Source: Tillus elongatus
Taxonomy: Eukaryota; Arthropoda; Insecta; Coleoptera; Cleridae
Length of the DNA: 64,000 nt
Assembly (NCBI GenBank): GCA_964006375.1
Contig: OZ023266.1
Location: 62,742,946 to 62,806,945 of the forward strand
Direction of reading: 5' to 3'
The notes beneath the pieces were generated by a model. That model saw only the letters and a program-made list of their open reading frames with translations, had not been told where the DNA came from and ran no database searches. Shown piece by piece: positions 40,240-53,412 of the stretch; within the stretch, counting starts at the first letter, position 1; each line of letters starts with the position of its first letter. Both the position numbers and the translations under genes were made by a program.

Positions 40240-40609
40240 TAAAATACATGAGGATGATATTGTGGGAATTAATACACTAGGTGACTCTTAATGTATTGGC
40301 TTTGGCATATTTGCATGACACTCAGTAGCCTTTACACAGGGCACTCCAAAAAGTAGATTTTTTCATTTTGTGTACTAAAGTTATGAACACTCTGTATAAG
40401 TTACAGGTATACTGTGCATGGAAAAGGTGTGAAAATAAAACATAAATGACATACCATGTCAATAAAGAAATTATCAAATAAAAAGGAAAAGTTATAAATT
40501 AGATCCAAGTAATTAATAAAGAAGGGTAAAACACCATATAGGATAAACGCTATTAAAAATATTCATGATGTAGAGGGAACTTAGGAATTAAGTTTGATAG
40601 GTTCATAAA

Positions 40610-40925
40610 AGTCTGGACCCAGCAAGTGCGTTATGGAAGTGAATTTTCATAAAAATGTTTTTAATAGCAAATATGTCTCTTTAATGCAAGCAGGCATCAA
40701 TTTGGTTACCGGGATAACCTATATAGTAGAAACAATGTACCATATTTTATCAAAATATCCTATTATTTGAAAATGTACAAAAATTTTCCGAAAATAAACT
40801 TAAAATGTTTCCGAGAAAATGAATTTCCTAGCCAGCGAACCTTAGGTTATTAAGCAAATTGGGTTATTGAAATTTGAAGCATTTAATGAAAATTCACTAC
40901 CAAAATGCACTTACTGCGCCTCGAT
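40610..40925. repeat. ~315-bp MITE
   Basis: Bounded by gtctggacccagcaagtgcg and its inverted partner caaaatgcacttactgcgcc, with ttatggaagtgaattttcat against aatgaaaattcactacc as the inner arm. It is the clearest full copy of the family also present at 16019-16330 (opposite internal orientation) and partly at 4157, 7987, 16396 and 16741. The interior is shared (ggttaccgggataacctata, aaacaatgtaccatattt). Non-coding. Confidence 0.7.
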
Positions 40926-41109
40926 TTTTTCTTGCAATATGCATTATATTTTAACAAGAAATGCAAAAGTGCAATAATACAAGGGATGTTCGGAAAAAAA
41001 ATGTTCTGTATCCTCCTACTATGTCGAAAATCATAACTACTGGACAATTGATAGTCCCTTTATTAATCTTATTTTTAAAGGGGTAGACATTGATCCAATC
41101 CAATCCATA

Positions 41110-44100
41110 GCAGGTGGTAGTTGAATTTTCCTTTATGTAATAGTAAAGGATTTTTTCACGCCCGAGGAGGTACCACCCCATACATCAAGGGGCCGGTGAA
41201 GTCTCAACGGACGTTTCCGGTTCTGGTGTATGAGTCGGTTTCCCTTATAAGCAAAAATGATGATGGCTCCTCCTTGTATAAAATATTCCGGAGGCAAAAT
41301 ACCCCTCCATTCGGATCTCCGGGAGAGGGGTGTACAGGGGGCGCCAACATCAAGATTTAACATATCCTATTCGAATATATGTGGCCTAAATTCTAACCTG
41401 AACTCCGTCCACCATTTCCTCCAGGCTAACAGGCTCCAACTCCTCTTCCTCACCGAAACCCAAATCAGTGCCAAAACAGCCACTAATCACCTTAATTTCC
41501 CGGGGTATGAGCTCCTTACTGCCTTTAGATTGCATGGAGGCGTGTGCGCATACGTCCGTAGCAATCTACCCTGCACCAGACTTCCCAATTTAGAAGCTGG
41601 AAGAAAAGACATACTACGGATAAAACTCTCTCTCGGGGCTGCAACTAAATTCATCTGTTGCATTTACCGGTCACCTTCTGACAACAACTTTGTCCAGCTC
41701 TTTGACTACCTTTCTGAAAAAACCGACTATCTGATTTCTGAATATCCTTCCTCCGAGGTCACTATTCTTGGCGACTTCAATGTCCATAATAAGGAATGGC
41801 TAGGATCTTCAAAAACCGATCCACAAGGGAGAGCAGCGGAGGCCTTTGCAGTCAGCAATTCTTTGGCCAATATGGTACAGCAACCTACTTACTTTCCTCG
41901 TATCCCAACACACAGCTCAAATCCCTTGGATCTCCTTCTTACTACAAATCCTGAATGCTATAAGATATCAGTCACCGCCCCCCTTGGTCGCTCAGACCAC
42001 GGCATGGTCACTGCTTCCTGTGCAATGCAACCCGAGGTCACACAGTCATCACACCCACGTATCGTTTGGCACTACAACTCTGCAAACTGGGACGAAATGC
42101 GGGATTACTTTTCCTCATTTCCATGGGCGTCTGTCTGCTTCTCTCATCCTGACCCCTCTGATATCTCACAAAACGTCACCGAAATTATCCAAGCTGGCAT
42201 GGAATTATTTATTCCACGTACACAGAAAACCTCTTCAGCCACTCAAAAGCCCTGGTTCTCTAAATCCTGTGACAAGGCCAGACTTGAAAAGGTCAAAGCT
42301 CACAAAACGCTTCTACACAATCCCAGTCAAGAAAATCGTCAAGCATTCAACGACGCAAGAAACCGCTATGTCCGCATTCTTTCTGAGGCAAAAAACTCGT
42401 TTAATAACCACATCAAAAACAAAGTTATCTCAAGCTCCAACGGCGGCAAACCCTTCTGGACTCTTGCTAAGTCTATTGGGAATAATTTCTGCAAGAGCAC
42501 GTTCCCACCTCTTGTCTCAGGTGATGAAATTGTTTCTACCGCCCTGGGCAAGGCTGAACTTTTTGCTTCGTTGTTCGCCGGAAATTCTACTCTCAACCCA
42601 CCTCCAAATGTTCAACCACCAACAGTCCCCAATGTCGCGCATAAAATGACTGATATCATTTTCCAAACTAAAAAGGTACGAAAGATGCTCTCTTCTCTTA
42701 ATACCAGGAAAGCCTCTGGCCTTGACGAGATCCCAGCAATTGTTCTCAAAAAATGCGCACCAGAACTTGCTCCTGTCCTGACTCGTCTGTTTCAGATATC
42801 TTACAATAAAGGCATATTCCCTAGTAACTGGAAAACTGCTCGAGTACAACCCATCCCCAAGAAAGGATCCAAAGCGCTTCCTAGCAACTACAGGCCTATT
42901 TCTCTTCTTTCAGTCATCTCTAAAGTGATGGAAAAGTATATAAACACCGAACTACTAAAATTCCTTGAAAAACACAGTCTAATTCACGACAGGCAGTATG
43001 GATTCCGTCACCCATTCTTGGAACAAGTCTATGGAACAACACGGTAAATCCCAGATTGTTGCTCTAGACATATCCAAAGCATTCGACCAGGTCTGGCACG
43101 CAGCGCTGCTTAATAAACTTCCGGCCTATGGCCTACCACCAAAACTTTGTACCTGGACAGCAAATTTCCTCTTCAACAGAAGCATATCTGTTGTTGTGGA
43201 TGGCCATTCCTCTAAACTGTATCCAATTAATGCAGGAGTTCCTCAAGGTTCAGATTTAGCCCCTACTTTGTTTCTTCTCCACATCAATGACCTCCTCTCT
43301 AGCACATCCAACCCAGTTCACAGTTACGCGGACGACAGCACCCTCCACTTAAACATACAATATTCTAAGCCTGTCTCTTTAGCCCAATTAGATGAGGATC
43401 GCAGACTCATGGAGGGTTCTGTCTCCGTAGACCTCCAAAAAATATTAGACTGGGGAAGTAGAAATCTTGTACAATTCAACCCCACCAAAACTAAGTCTTG
43501 CTTTCTTTCTCACAAGAGATACAGCAGCCCTAGACCCATCACAATGAACAACCAAGTTATTCAAAGTAATGAGTCCTTTTCTCTTGTTGGCATTACTGTG
43601 GATCGAAATCTTAATTGGCACCAACATGTTACATCAATTGCAGAAGCGGCTGCTAAGAAATTGGGTTTCCTCTTCCGGGCTCGCAAATTCTTTTCACCAA
43701 CTAATCTCTATACCTTATACACTTCACAAATAAGGCCAAACCTCGAATACTGCTCCCACATCTGGGGTGCAGCTGCCGCATCTACACTCGCTATCCTGGA
43801 CTCCATTCAAAAGAGAGCTATACGTCTCATCGGTGACCCTACTCTCACCCAAAGGCTTCCATCCCTTGCCCACCGACGTGCCGTTGGTGACCTCTCTCTC
43901 TTTTATAGATATCTGCACGGGCACTGCTCAGAGGAGCTTTCCTCCATAATTCCCCCACCTGCTGCCCCCAGCAGATCTACCAGGGGAACAGAGCGAATGC
44001 ACCCTTTTAACGTCCAGGTCACCAGACATAGAACATCTTGTTATGCCCGCTCTTTTGTCCCGAGGACTTCCAAGTTGTGGAATTCCTTGCCGGCACATGT

Positions 44101-44245
44101 TTTTCCTTCTCCTCCGAACCTCCAAACCTTCAAGTCCAGAATTAACAAGCTGCCTCTTTCCTCCTTGTCAGCACCCACGGTACGATAGTATTTAGGCTGT
44201 AAGCCCTCGTGGTGTGTTGTTGACATTAAAAAAAAAAAAAAAAAG
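41110..44245 (+). mobile_element. Near-complete LINE (Jockey/CR1-like) with poly-A tail
   Basis: The 5' end near 41110 is inferred from the boundary of similarity with the minus-strand copy at 17461-20600. The 3' end is a 17-base A run at 44229-44245. One long coding region (41257-44188) encodes endonuclease and RT, broken by a single 35-bp deletion. No separate ORF1 is visible, and the 5' leader is only about 150 bp. The 3' flank is MITE sequence, so the LINE inserted into an older MITE. No target duplication was identified. Confidence 0.92.
41257..44188 (+). pseudogene. LINE endonuclease/reverse transcriptase with one 35-bp deletion
   Basis: Residues 1-35 are a leader. The apurinic-type endonuclease follows (SNICGLNSNLNSVHHFLQAN, LFLTETQIS, ILGDFNVHNKEWLGSS, APLGRSDHGMV, residues ~37-260). 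A linker leads to RT (KKGSKALPSNYRPISLLSVI, KVMEKYI, HDRQYGFRH). There the frame is lost at about 43010, because the other copy has gcggagatcaactgccgacc plus 15 more bases there, encoding QRRSTADLLSF. The downstream frame (42998-44188) resumes SVTHSWNKSM, ALDISKAFDQVWH, GVPQGSDLAPTLF, SYADDSTL (catalytic ADD), GITVDRNLNWHQHV and the C-terminal thumb. Nothing else in it is broken. Confidence 0.92.
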
Positions 44246-44432
44246 GTAGCACCAACGACTTATCGGCCATCATGTGATTGTCAAAAAAATAATTTTATAA
44301 GATGCAGCTGTAGACACCTTTATAATTAACGTAAACAATTTTTTCTCGTATCTTGTAATACAAGATACGAAAAAATTTAAATAAATAACAATTATATTGG
44401 GCTTTGTCGCAGAAATTCGTTACCCTGTATAT
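44246..44432 (-). repeat. MITE copy hosting the LINE and transposon insertions
   Basis: The reverse complement reads acagggtaacgaatttctgc, acaagatacgagaaaa, agctgcatcttataaaatta and gccgataagtcgttggtgc. This is the MITE family seen at 14876 and 16508. The LINE abuts its inner end and the 44433-47916 element begins close to its terminus. Confidence 0.6.
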
Positions 44433-44802
44433 CGCACCCTGAGTGCAACAGTATCGTAAGTAACAAAAATCAATTTTTTGAGATAAGCGAGTTCTGCACT
44501 CAGAGAACATCAATTTTTACGGTGCCAAAGTATCGTAAATGTATTAGTAATATTGTTGTCATTGTGGCACTGTAACAATATGTATATTCATCATAATCCT
44601 TATGCAACACTGTCACATTAGGATATGCGTTAGTCTACAACTTGAGACAAGTGCGAATATGTTAGTGCAAGAGTATCGTAAGTACAACATGTGATAGTCT
44701 TGCATGCAGGGTTCGCTCCAGTTTCATTGTTTTTCCGCCATAACGCCACGTGCGTGAGATCTAAATCTCTTAAAAACTTTTACCTATAGACAAAAAATAA
44801 AT

Positions 44803-47133
44803 ATGAGTGACCGTACAAAACGCATAATGAGCTTACTTGGTGCACCAACATTGTCCAATTGTGCACCTGTGTTATCAGTTCGCAGCGTTCCAGACATTAA
44901 AGGTAAGTAAAACTAGTTTAAGGTTATGTTTTTATTACAGTAACACTTTCTTTTCTTCAAATGCATAGATATTGCAGAAAATGCGTGTACCGAACAGAAT
45001 GTTGAAAATAATAGTAACAAAGGCTTCACTGAGTCTCCTAGTTTTGTTACTCTACAAAACATGCAAATTTATAGTGAGTCAGACGAAGACGAATTTTCTA
45101 ACCATGACAATGAACCACACGATTACAATTACCACGAAAATGATATTTCGGACGTTATTAGTGACATTGAAGGAGAAAGCACGTCGAATCGCAGAGAAAA
45201 TGAAGTTGGGCTACAGTACACCCCAAATTTGATAACAGATGGATGCACATCAGAGGACATTCAATTCAATGTTGAGCAAACAGACAACACTACAGTAGAG
45301 AGCAATGAAGGCAAATTATCGGACAGAAGACAAAATAATGAACTAGAATATATCAGTCAGTTTCAAAAAGAAAACATAGTCCATGATAATGAAGAAAACT
45401 TGGGTAGCCACTCAGAGGTAGAAGAAATCCCACTGGAAATAAATGAGAATAAATCAAGAAAAAGGAAACTGTGCAAAGAGAAATGGTTGAGAAACATAAA
45501 GAAGCGACAACTGAATTTTGGAAAAGCACACACAAACAGCAGAGGTAACTGGTCAAACGGAAAAGAAATGAAGGAACCATGCAACGAAACGTGCAAATTT
45601 AAATGTACTACCCATGTCAGCAACGAAGAACGTTGTAAGATTTTTGAAAATTACTGGAAAATGGGAGACATTCATCGTCAACGTGAATTTTTGCTACGAA
45701 GTTTGAAAAAAGTAGAGCCAACGTACCGTCGCCATAGTTTGTCTTCTACCCAAGACATCAGACAAAATAATTACAAATATTTTTTATGTGTCAATAAAAA
45801 TGAAATCAGGGTTTGCAAAAAATATTTTTTAAACACTTTGTCTATCAGTGATCAAGTTATAAAAACACTTCTGAAAAAGGTAAACCAAGATGGCATACTG
45901 GAACAAGATCAAAGAGGTAAGCATGAAAATAGAAAAAATCGTGTTAGTGAGGAGATTAGGATTGGCATTAAACGTCACATTGAATCCATTCCTACCATTG
46001 AATCGCATTATCTTCGGGCTCAGACTACAAGAAAATATTTTGAAGGTAGTTTAAATTTGGCCACGCTGTACCGACTGTACACAGATAAATGCAATTCTGA
46101 AGGATCAACGCCAGCTCACTACTTTCAGTATGCAAGAATATTTAACTATGAATATAATATTGGAATTTTCACACCCAAAAAAGACCAATGCACTTTATGT
46201 GCTTCATATAAAAATTCGACTGTAGAAGAAAAAAACAAAATTCAAGAAACAATTGATAATCACATTCGAAATAAAGAAATGTGTCGTGCAGAAAAAGCTA
46301 AAGATGTAAGTGCTGCTTTAACAAACAAAGATTCAGTTTTAGTGGCTGTCTTTGACCTACAGGCAGTTTTACCCAGCCCATTGTCACTAGAATCTGACTT
46401 TTATTATGTAAGTAAGTTGTCTACCTTAAATTTTACCATGTATAATATTGCAGACAAGGAGGGATACTGTTACGTATTTAATGAAACTTTGGCCAAAAGA
46501 GGTGCCAATGAGATTGCCAGCTTTGTGTTACACTACCTGAAAACTTACTGCCAGGAAAAGAACGTTATCTTTTATTCTGATAATTGTGGGGGACAAAACA
46601 AGAACAAATTTCTGATGGCAATGTATTTATTTGCGATTGAAAAATACAGTATCAAGACTATAACTCACAAATATCTCATCTCAGGTCACACACAAAATGA
46701 AGGCGATAGTATGCACGCCACAATAGAGAGAGAAAAAAAAAGATATTTGAAGACCAACAAAATAAACGTGCCTTCTCAATGGATACCCATAATAGCATTA
46801 GCTAAAAAAACGGGCAAACCCTACAAGGTTCATGAGGTTCAGCAAAAAGAAATTTTTGATTTCAAGCTATTATCGACTGAAATTGGAAAGAATTACTGTG
46901 TGAATACACAGTACGAAAAGGTGAACTGGCCAGAGATAAAAGTTGTTCATGTTGATTCTTCGAAACCTAGATATTTTTTTTACAAGACTGACTATGCACA
47001 GGAGGACTACGACAAAGTCTTTATAAATCAAAAACAGAGACATTTAATCCGCGACATAGAAGACATTGAATTAAAAAAGGCCTATTCAAGGGCGCTGCCC
47101 ATCTCAAAGAAAAAAAAAAGAAGGTATTATTAA
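44803..47133 (+). CDS. DDE-type transposase of uncertain superfamily, two exons
   Basis: Exon 1 (44803-44902) encodes MSDRTKRIMSLLGAPTLSNC and 13 more residues. A 66-nt intron (GTAAGT...ATAG, 44903-44968) follows, and exon 2 runs to 47133, giving 754 residues. The first ~190 residues are acidic and low-complexity, ending in a basic KSRKRKLCKEKWLRNIKKRQ stretch and a Cys-rich CNETCKFKC finger. Then come an HTH-like region, a DQCTLC motif and the putative catalytic core: Asp496 (FDLQAVLPSP), Asp571 (YSDNCGGQNKNKF) and Glu611 (HTQNEGD). The last ~34 residues (INLCNKNLVDKEYQQFYRDL) are in another frame ending at 47230, separated by an A run at 47108-47118, so a one-base slip probably truncates the C-terminus. 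Confidence 0.8.
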
Positions 47134-47230
47134 TTTATGCAACAAAAATCTGGTGGATAAAGAATACCAACAATTTTATCGGGATTTACTGGTTACAAAC
47201 AAAACTACCGAAGAATCGGATGACGAATAA
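47134..47230 (+). pseudogene. Frameshifted C-terminal tail of the same transposase
   Basis: Shifting one frame after the A run makes the sequence read on as GIINLCNKNLVDKEYQQFYR and ends TTEESDDE before TAA at 47228-47230. A LCxxNLVxxEYxxFY tail is a sensible end for this protein and its composition is coding-like. Either the A run lost or gained one base in this copy or the sequence carries an indel error there. Confidence 0.6.
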
Positions 47231-47934
47231 GAAGTAGGACTTCTTATAATAGTATAGTAGCAGATTGTTGAGGACCTTTTATTTTAAATGGGATTGACGT
47301 TAGTTTTAGTTTTTTAGTATTGTTATTAATAAAAAAGTGTGCTTAAAATTTGCATGACTACATGCTTTAGATTTTTAAAATTTATTATGTACTTTGTTTT
47401 TTTATAAAATGTGTTCATCATTGGATTTCACAAGAAATATGAATAAATATTTTTTTAAGAGGAAAGTATTTTTACACCATAATAAAACTTTAAGTTAACT
47501 TGGCCAAATATTTTAATAATTTTTTTAATGTCAATAAATATTTTTGTATTGAATATTAACATCAAAAATGAGGACTCGCGCAGTAGTTGCGATAGTGTTA
47601 CTCTGAGCCAGTTTGAAAACGAATGACAGTTAAGTGAATCATTAACAAAAGCAGTACATTTCTGTTCATGCAAGACTAACGTAAATAGCAAAAGTTTCTA
47701 TAATATTAATAATTTTTTAATTGAAATATATGTATCTATATTAAACAAATTTTGTCCACTTTTAGAACATATTTTGAAAGCATTTACAATATTTATTTTC
47801 ATAATGTTTAGCAGAACATTGAATTGAAAAGCGCTAGTACACAATTGGAATCTTTAACCGCAGTTTTCTCGAAACTATGGTTAATGCACTTGCGATACTG
47901 TTGCACTCAGGGTGCGATATATGTGAACAGCTAA

Positions 47935-50049
<2,115 letters not shown>

Positions 50050-50146
50050 GCACACCTCCTTTTAATGTAACCTAATGAATAAAAAAACAAATGCAGGTAG
50101 TTGGTATTAAAAATAAATTTCATAACTTTAAATTTTTCTCTTTCAG

Positions 50147-50397
50147 TTATTTTTAGAGTATACTGCGCGGACCACACATACTGCACCCTAAGGTTACCTG
50201 TAGATACCACAGCAGAGACCATAAAGCTTGTGGCTGCTGACAAACTGAAGATGAGGACCAGTGATGAGCTTTGTTTAGTGGAAGTAAAATCAAATGGGGA
50301 GAGAGTTACCTTTAAAGACAACGACATCAGTATACCAACTGCGCTTACAATTAACGGAAGGATATTCGTCTCACCCAAAGATCATCTCGATGCTTTA
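50147..50397 (+). CDS. Epac: Epac exon encoding the Ras-association (RA) domain
   Basis: The exon is bounded by a strong pyrimidine tract plus cag at 50146 and by GTAAGTAT from 50398. It reads [20 protein letters not shown], then [15 protein letters not shown] and ends [20 protein letters not shown]. The VYCxDHTYxTxRxPV start, the AADKL block and the LTINGRxF end are the recognisable RA/ubiquitin-like domain of Epac. This domain contacts Ras-family GTPases and influences subcellular targeting. The frame is open throughout and ends in phase 0. Its wobble changes relative to vertebrate Epac look like ordinary divergence of a functional gene, not decay. A long (TA)n tract lies only about 100 bp upstream of the acceptor. 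Confidence 0.94.
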
Positions 50398-50960
50398 GTA
50401 AGTATCTATTTAGTGGGCCAAAGGAAATGTGTGTTCTGCTTTTGCTATAATATGGCAGCGGCTATTTATTATTTTTAAATAGAATTTACGGTACAGTGAT
50501 AAAATTGGAGCATGAAAAAACATTTTCGTTGCCATTAGGCGATTTATAAAAAGTATACCATTTTGATAGAAGCTTCCCTTATATAAAGTCTTTCGATTTT
50601 TAGATTTTTTTTTCCAAATCAGCGTGAATAGAGCTGACACCCATTTTTTGTGGCCCTACTGTCCTACTGTCAAATAATTAGATACCATTATTTAGATCCT
50701 GTCTGGAATCTAAAATTTGGTGTAGGTAAATGAAGTAACTATGACAAATTTCTATTGATATAGAATACCGGCAATGTCAGAACTTATGGCTTATTAAAGC
50801 AAAACTAATATACTAGATGGGAGAAGAAGTAAATTGAATTTTGGTGCATGATAATATAAAGCTGATAACTTTTGGGAACATGTGTCAAAAACATTTTCTA
50901 AGAAACTCTATGTACAAGTCTCGTGACTTCTTTATATTAACAGCATATGTTGCCAATAAA

Positions 50961-51052
<92 letters not shown>

Positions 51053-51302
51053 GCTCATTAGTGTGTCAATGACCCATAAGTGCTCTTTAAAACTGATTTG
51101 GAGGATTATCTTTTACACGAATCGATGTAATACCCAAAGGAGCACCCTCCGAAAATATTCCGAAATATACAGGGTGATTCACCACAGCAGAGCACGTGTC
51201 GCATATTTTTTCTTAAATAGCAGACCCTATATATTTTTACATTTTTTTATTCATCATCAATTAGCGTTTCCAGCGACATTCCCTTTTTAATTTTCGATGC
51301 GG
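50398..51302. repeat. Intron DNA with (TA)n and MITE-like end
   Basis: 50398-50958 is unremarkable intron sequence after GTAAGTAT. A TA tract (50959-51049) follows, then 51050-51300 with an internal acagggtgattcaccac motif that looks like a transposon terminus; no partner terminus was found. Confidence 0.5.
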
Positions 51303-53405
51303 CGTTGCCAAGTTATTGAAGAAAATGTGAAAATTTTGGCTAAAACAGTCAAACAAATTTATTGGTTGTATGAGTACCATGATGCAGAAGACGAAACATT
51401 TTGCCATTACGTTGCTGACAGTTGTAGTTGTAGGATACATTGGCCAAATATTGTGCATATCATTACACAATTTTCCAATTGAGAAAATACAAATAGCATT
51501 TTTTCTTTGATTTAAAATGGTACCACCTGTATTTCAGCCGATAGCTAAATTCGCATCTTCATGCCCCATAATTTACACTGGTAATATTCTCTGCCTAAAA
51601 TCAATATTTTCAGTATTATTCCCTCATTTTCGGTTCACACAGGTAAATTTTGATAATTAATTTCTAAGTATGCTTACTAACCATGGTTCTGTCGTAAAGT
51701 GAAAACACCTGAGAACTAACAGTTGTCACTGACGTTAAATAATTGTCACCTGTGATTTAAGGGCTGTCATTCGCAACGACATGAATTTCGAAAGAAACTT
51801 GTTGACGTAGTAGTTGTTTTGGGATCGTGTGAGCAAAATTGCTTATTAACACAGCGCATGTATGCTGAAAGATATCTCAATGGAAGAAAACTTTCAGTGA
51901 GAAGCTTGGAAAAAGTCAAAGAAAGGTTTATTAAAAGAGAAAACATGAAAAATGTGAGAGAACGAAACGCACAAGTCATAAAGACGAGTTAAATGTTTTG
52001 CTATCGGTAGTAGCAGAACAACTACTAGTTCAAGAATGATATCGAAGAGAACCGATATACCTCGCTCTACAATCAGCAAAGTTGTCAAGAAGAATAAGTT
52101 TCATGACTATCACATATCTTTCATCAACAATTATTGTATCTGGATTTGGCAAATCGAAGGACATTTTGGAAATGGTCCCTGACAATGGAAGCATCAAATT
52201 CTAATTTCTTTCGACAAGTACTTTTTACCGACGAAGCAACTTTCGCAAAAGAGGTAGTCCAAATCGACATAATTTGCATCATTAGGCGACCAAAAATTGT
52301 GAGACAAGTAAATAGACAACGTCAATATACTATGAATGTTTGTGGAGGTATTGTGGGCGAAATCTTCACTGGACGTCACTTCTTCAATGGGCATTTAAGT
52401 GGTGAGCAGTATTGGTTCTTCTTAGAAAATTACTAACCTCGACTTTTGCAAAATATTCCACAAATTATGCCTGAAAATTTGTGGTTCCAGCACGACGGTG
52501 CTCCAACACATTCCGCACTAACTGTTTGGAGTTACTTGAATCGAGAATTTCCAGGTGAATGGATAGGTCGCGGCGGCCCCATTAGTTGGCCAACTAGATC
52601 TCTAAACTTGTCGGAAATTGATTTCTTCTTCTGGGGACATATTAAGCAGATTGTGTATCAGAACCCACCAACTATTGCAGGAGATATGAAGCACATAATT
52701 ATAGAAGCTTTCCCATACATACAATACGTGCTGTACATCAGTCGTTCTTGAAAATAATACAGAAGTGCGTTGAGTAAAACGGAGGGCACTTTGTACATTT
52801 GTTATTAGTGAACAGTCCACAAACTGCGCTCGGTGGTTTTCAGGATTTAAACTCAAAATAGAACGTTTAGTTTCAGATAATTTATTTTGCGTAAATCAGT
52901 CAATGTGCACCTGTATTCAAATTATTAGTTTAATTATGTTTCGTTTTTGGTATCCTAACCTTATCATTCTATTTTCTCTTTTGTTGGTTTTGTAGTTCTG
53001 TTATTGTTATGTAGTTTCTTAGTTTTCTCTTTCAAATGATATGTATGATAAGAAATATGATTATTATTATTACTAAAACTCCCTGCAATTAGTTATCAAA
53101 ATTCACCTGTGTGAACCAAAAAAGTAAGAATAATTGTGAAAATATTGACTTTAGGCATAGAACATTAATAATGAAATTTATAGGGAATACAGATGCAAAT
53201 TCTGTTATCGGATAAAATACAGGTGGTTTCATTTAAATGAATTGCCTCAATTTGAAAATTCTGTAATGAACACTCATTATGATATGTAAAATATTTGGCC
53301 AATGTATCCTCCAACAACAACAAATTTTTGATCTGCATTTTTGACCAATAAATTTGGTTGACTTTGTTTTAGCCAAAATGTTGACATTTTCTTCAATAGC
53401 TTGGC
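51303..53405 (+). mobile_element. DD41D element with ~360-bp TIRs
   Basis: The arms 51303-51665 and 53070-53405 are inverted repeats sharing gccaagttattgaagaaaat, aaattttggctaaaaca, aggatacattggccaaatat, accacctgtattt and ggttcacacaggtaaatttt. The plus-strand transposase (51830-52800) is broken. It touches another DD41D element on its right, with only a few bases between. Confidence 0.82.
51830..52800 (+). pseudogene. DD41D transposase pseudogene
   Basis: Order: N-terminal module (RMYAERYLNGRKLSVRSLEK, VKERFIKREN), a frame-broken second HTH (51985-52130), then 52134-52436 with FFRQVLFTDEATFAKEVVQ and GRHFFNGHLSGEQYWFFLEN. A stop at 52434 is followed by 52446-52751 (PENLWFQHDGAPTHSALTVW, SYLNREFPGEWIGRGGPISW, SEIDFFFWGHIKQIVYQNP). 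The SPD of the third block is SLN here, but the final Asp (EID) and the 41-residue spacing remain. Confidence 0.82.
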
Positions 53406-53412
53406 ATATGTA

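Larger units (their letters stand above)
39303..40394. mobile_element. Foldback/MITE-type element with a nested MITE and TA tract
   Basis: Both ends abut TA. The arms 39303-39485 and 40265-40394 are inverted repeats (caaaatgttcacaacttgag against its partner; cactttttggagtgtcctgt against agtgccctgtgtaa; gctactgagtgt; agagtcacctagtgtat). Inside are a (TA)n tract (39636-39721), a direct duplication of about 78 bp (39413-39500 and 39722-39807, including tagactatggagaactctct) and a second complete MITE at 39815-40239. No coding capacity. Confidence 0.72.
44433..47916 (+). mobile_element. DNA transposon with 4-bp TSD and two-exon 754-codon transposase
   Basis: The left end CGCACCCTGAGTGCAACAGT and the right end are inverted over about 30 bp (with tatcgtaagt against tatcgcaagt continuing). 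ATAT flanks both sides (44429-44432, 47917-47920); because the flank is itself palindromic, the exact 4-bp duplication is provisional. The terminal motif is repeated inside both ends. Length is 3,484 bp. One gene on the plus strand fills the middle. The 4-bp duplication and the D-D-E pattern would suit Sola-like elements among known superfamilies, but I could not confirm the family. Confidence 0.82.

Noticed and set aside
41257..41370. Separate LINE ORF1 (nucleic-acid-binding protein)
   Set aside because: Only ~150 bp precede the endonuclease frame and no RRM or zinc-knuckle signature is present in either copy.
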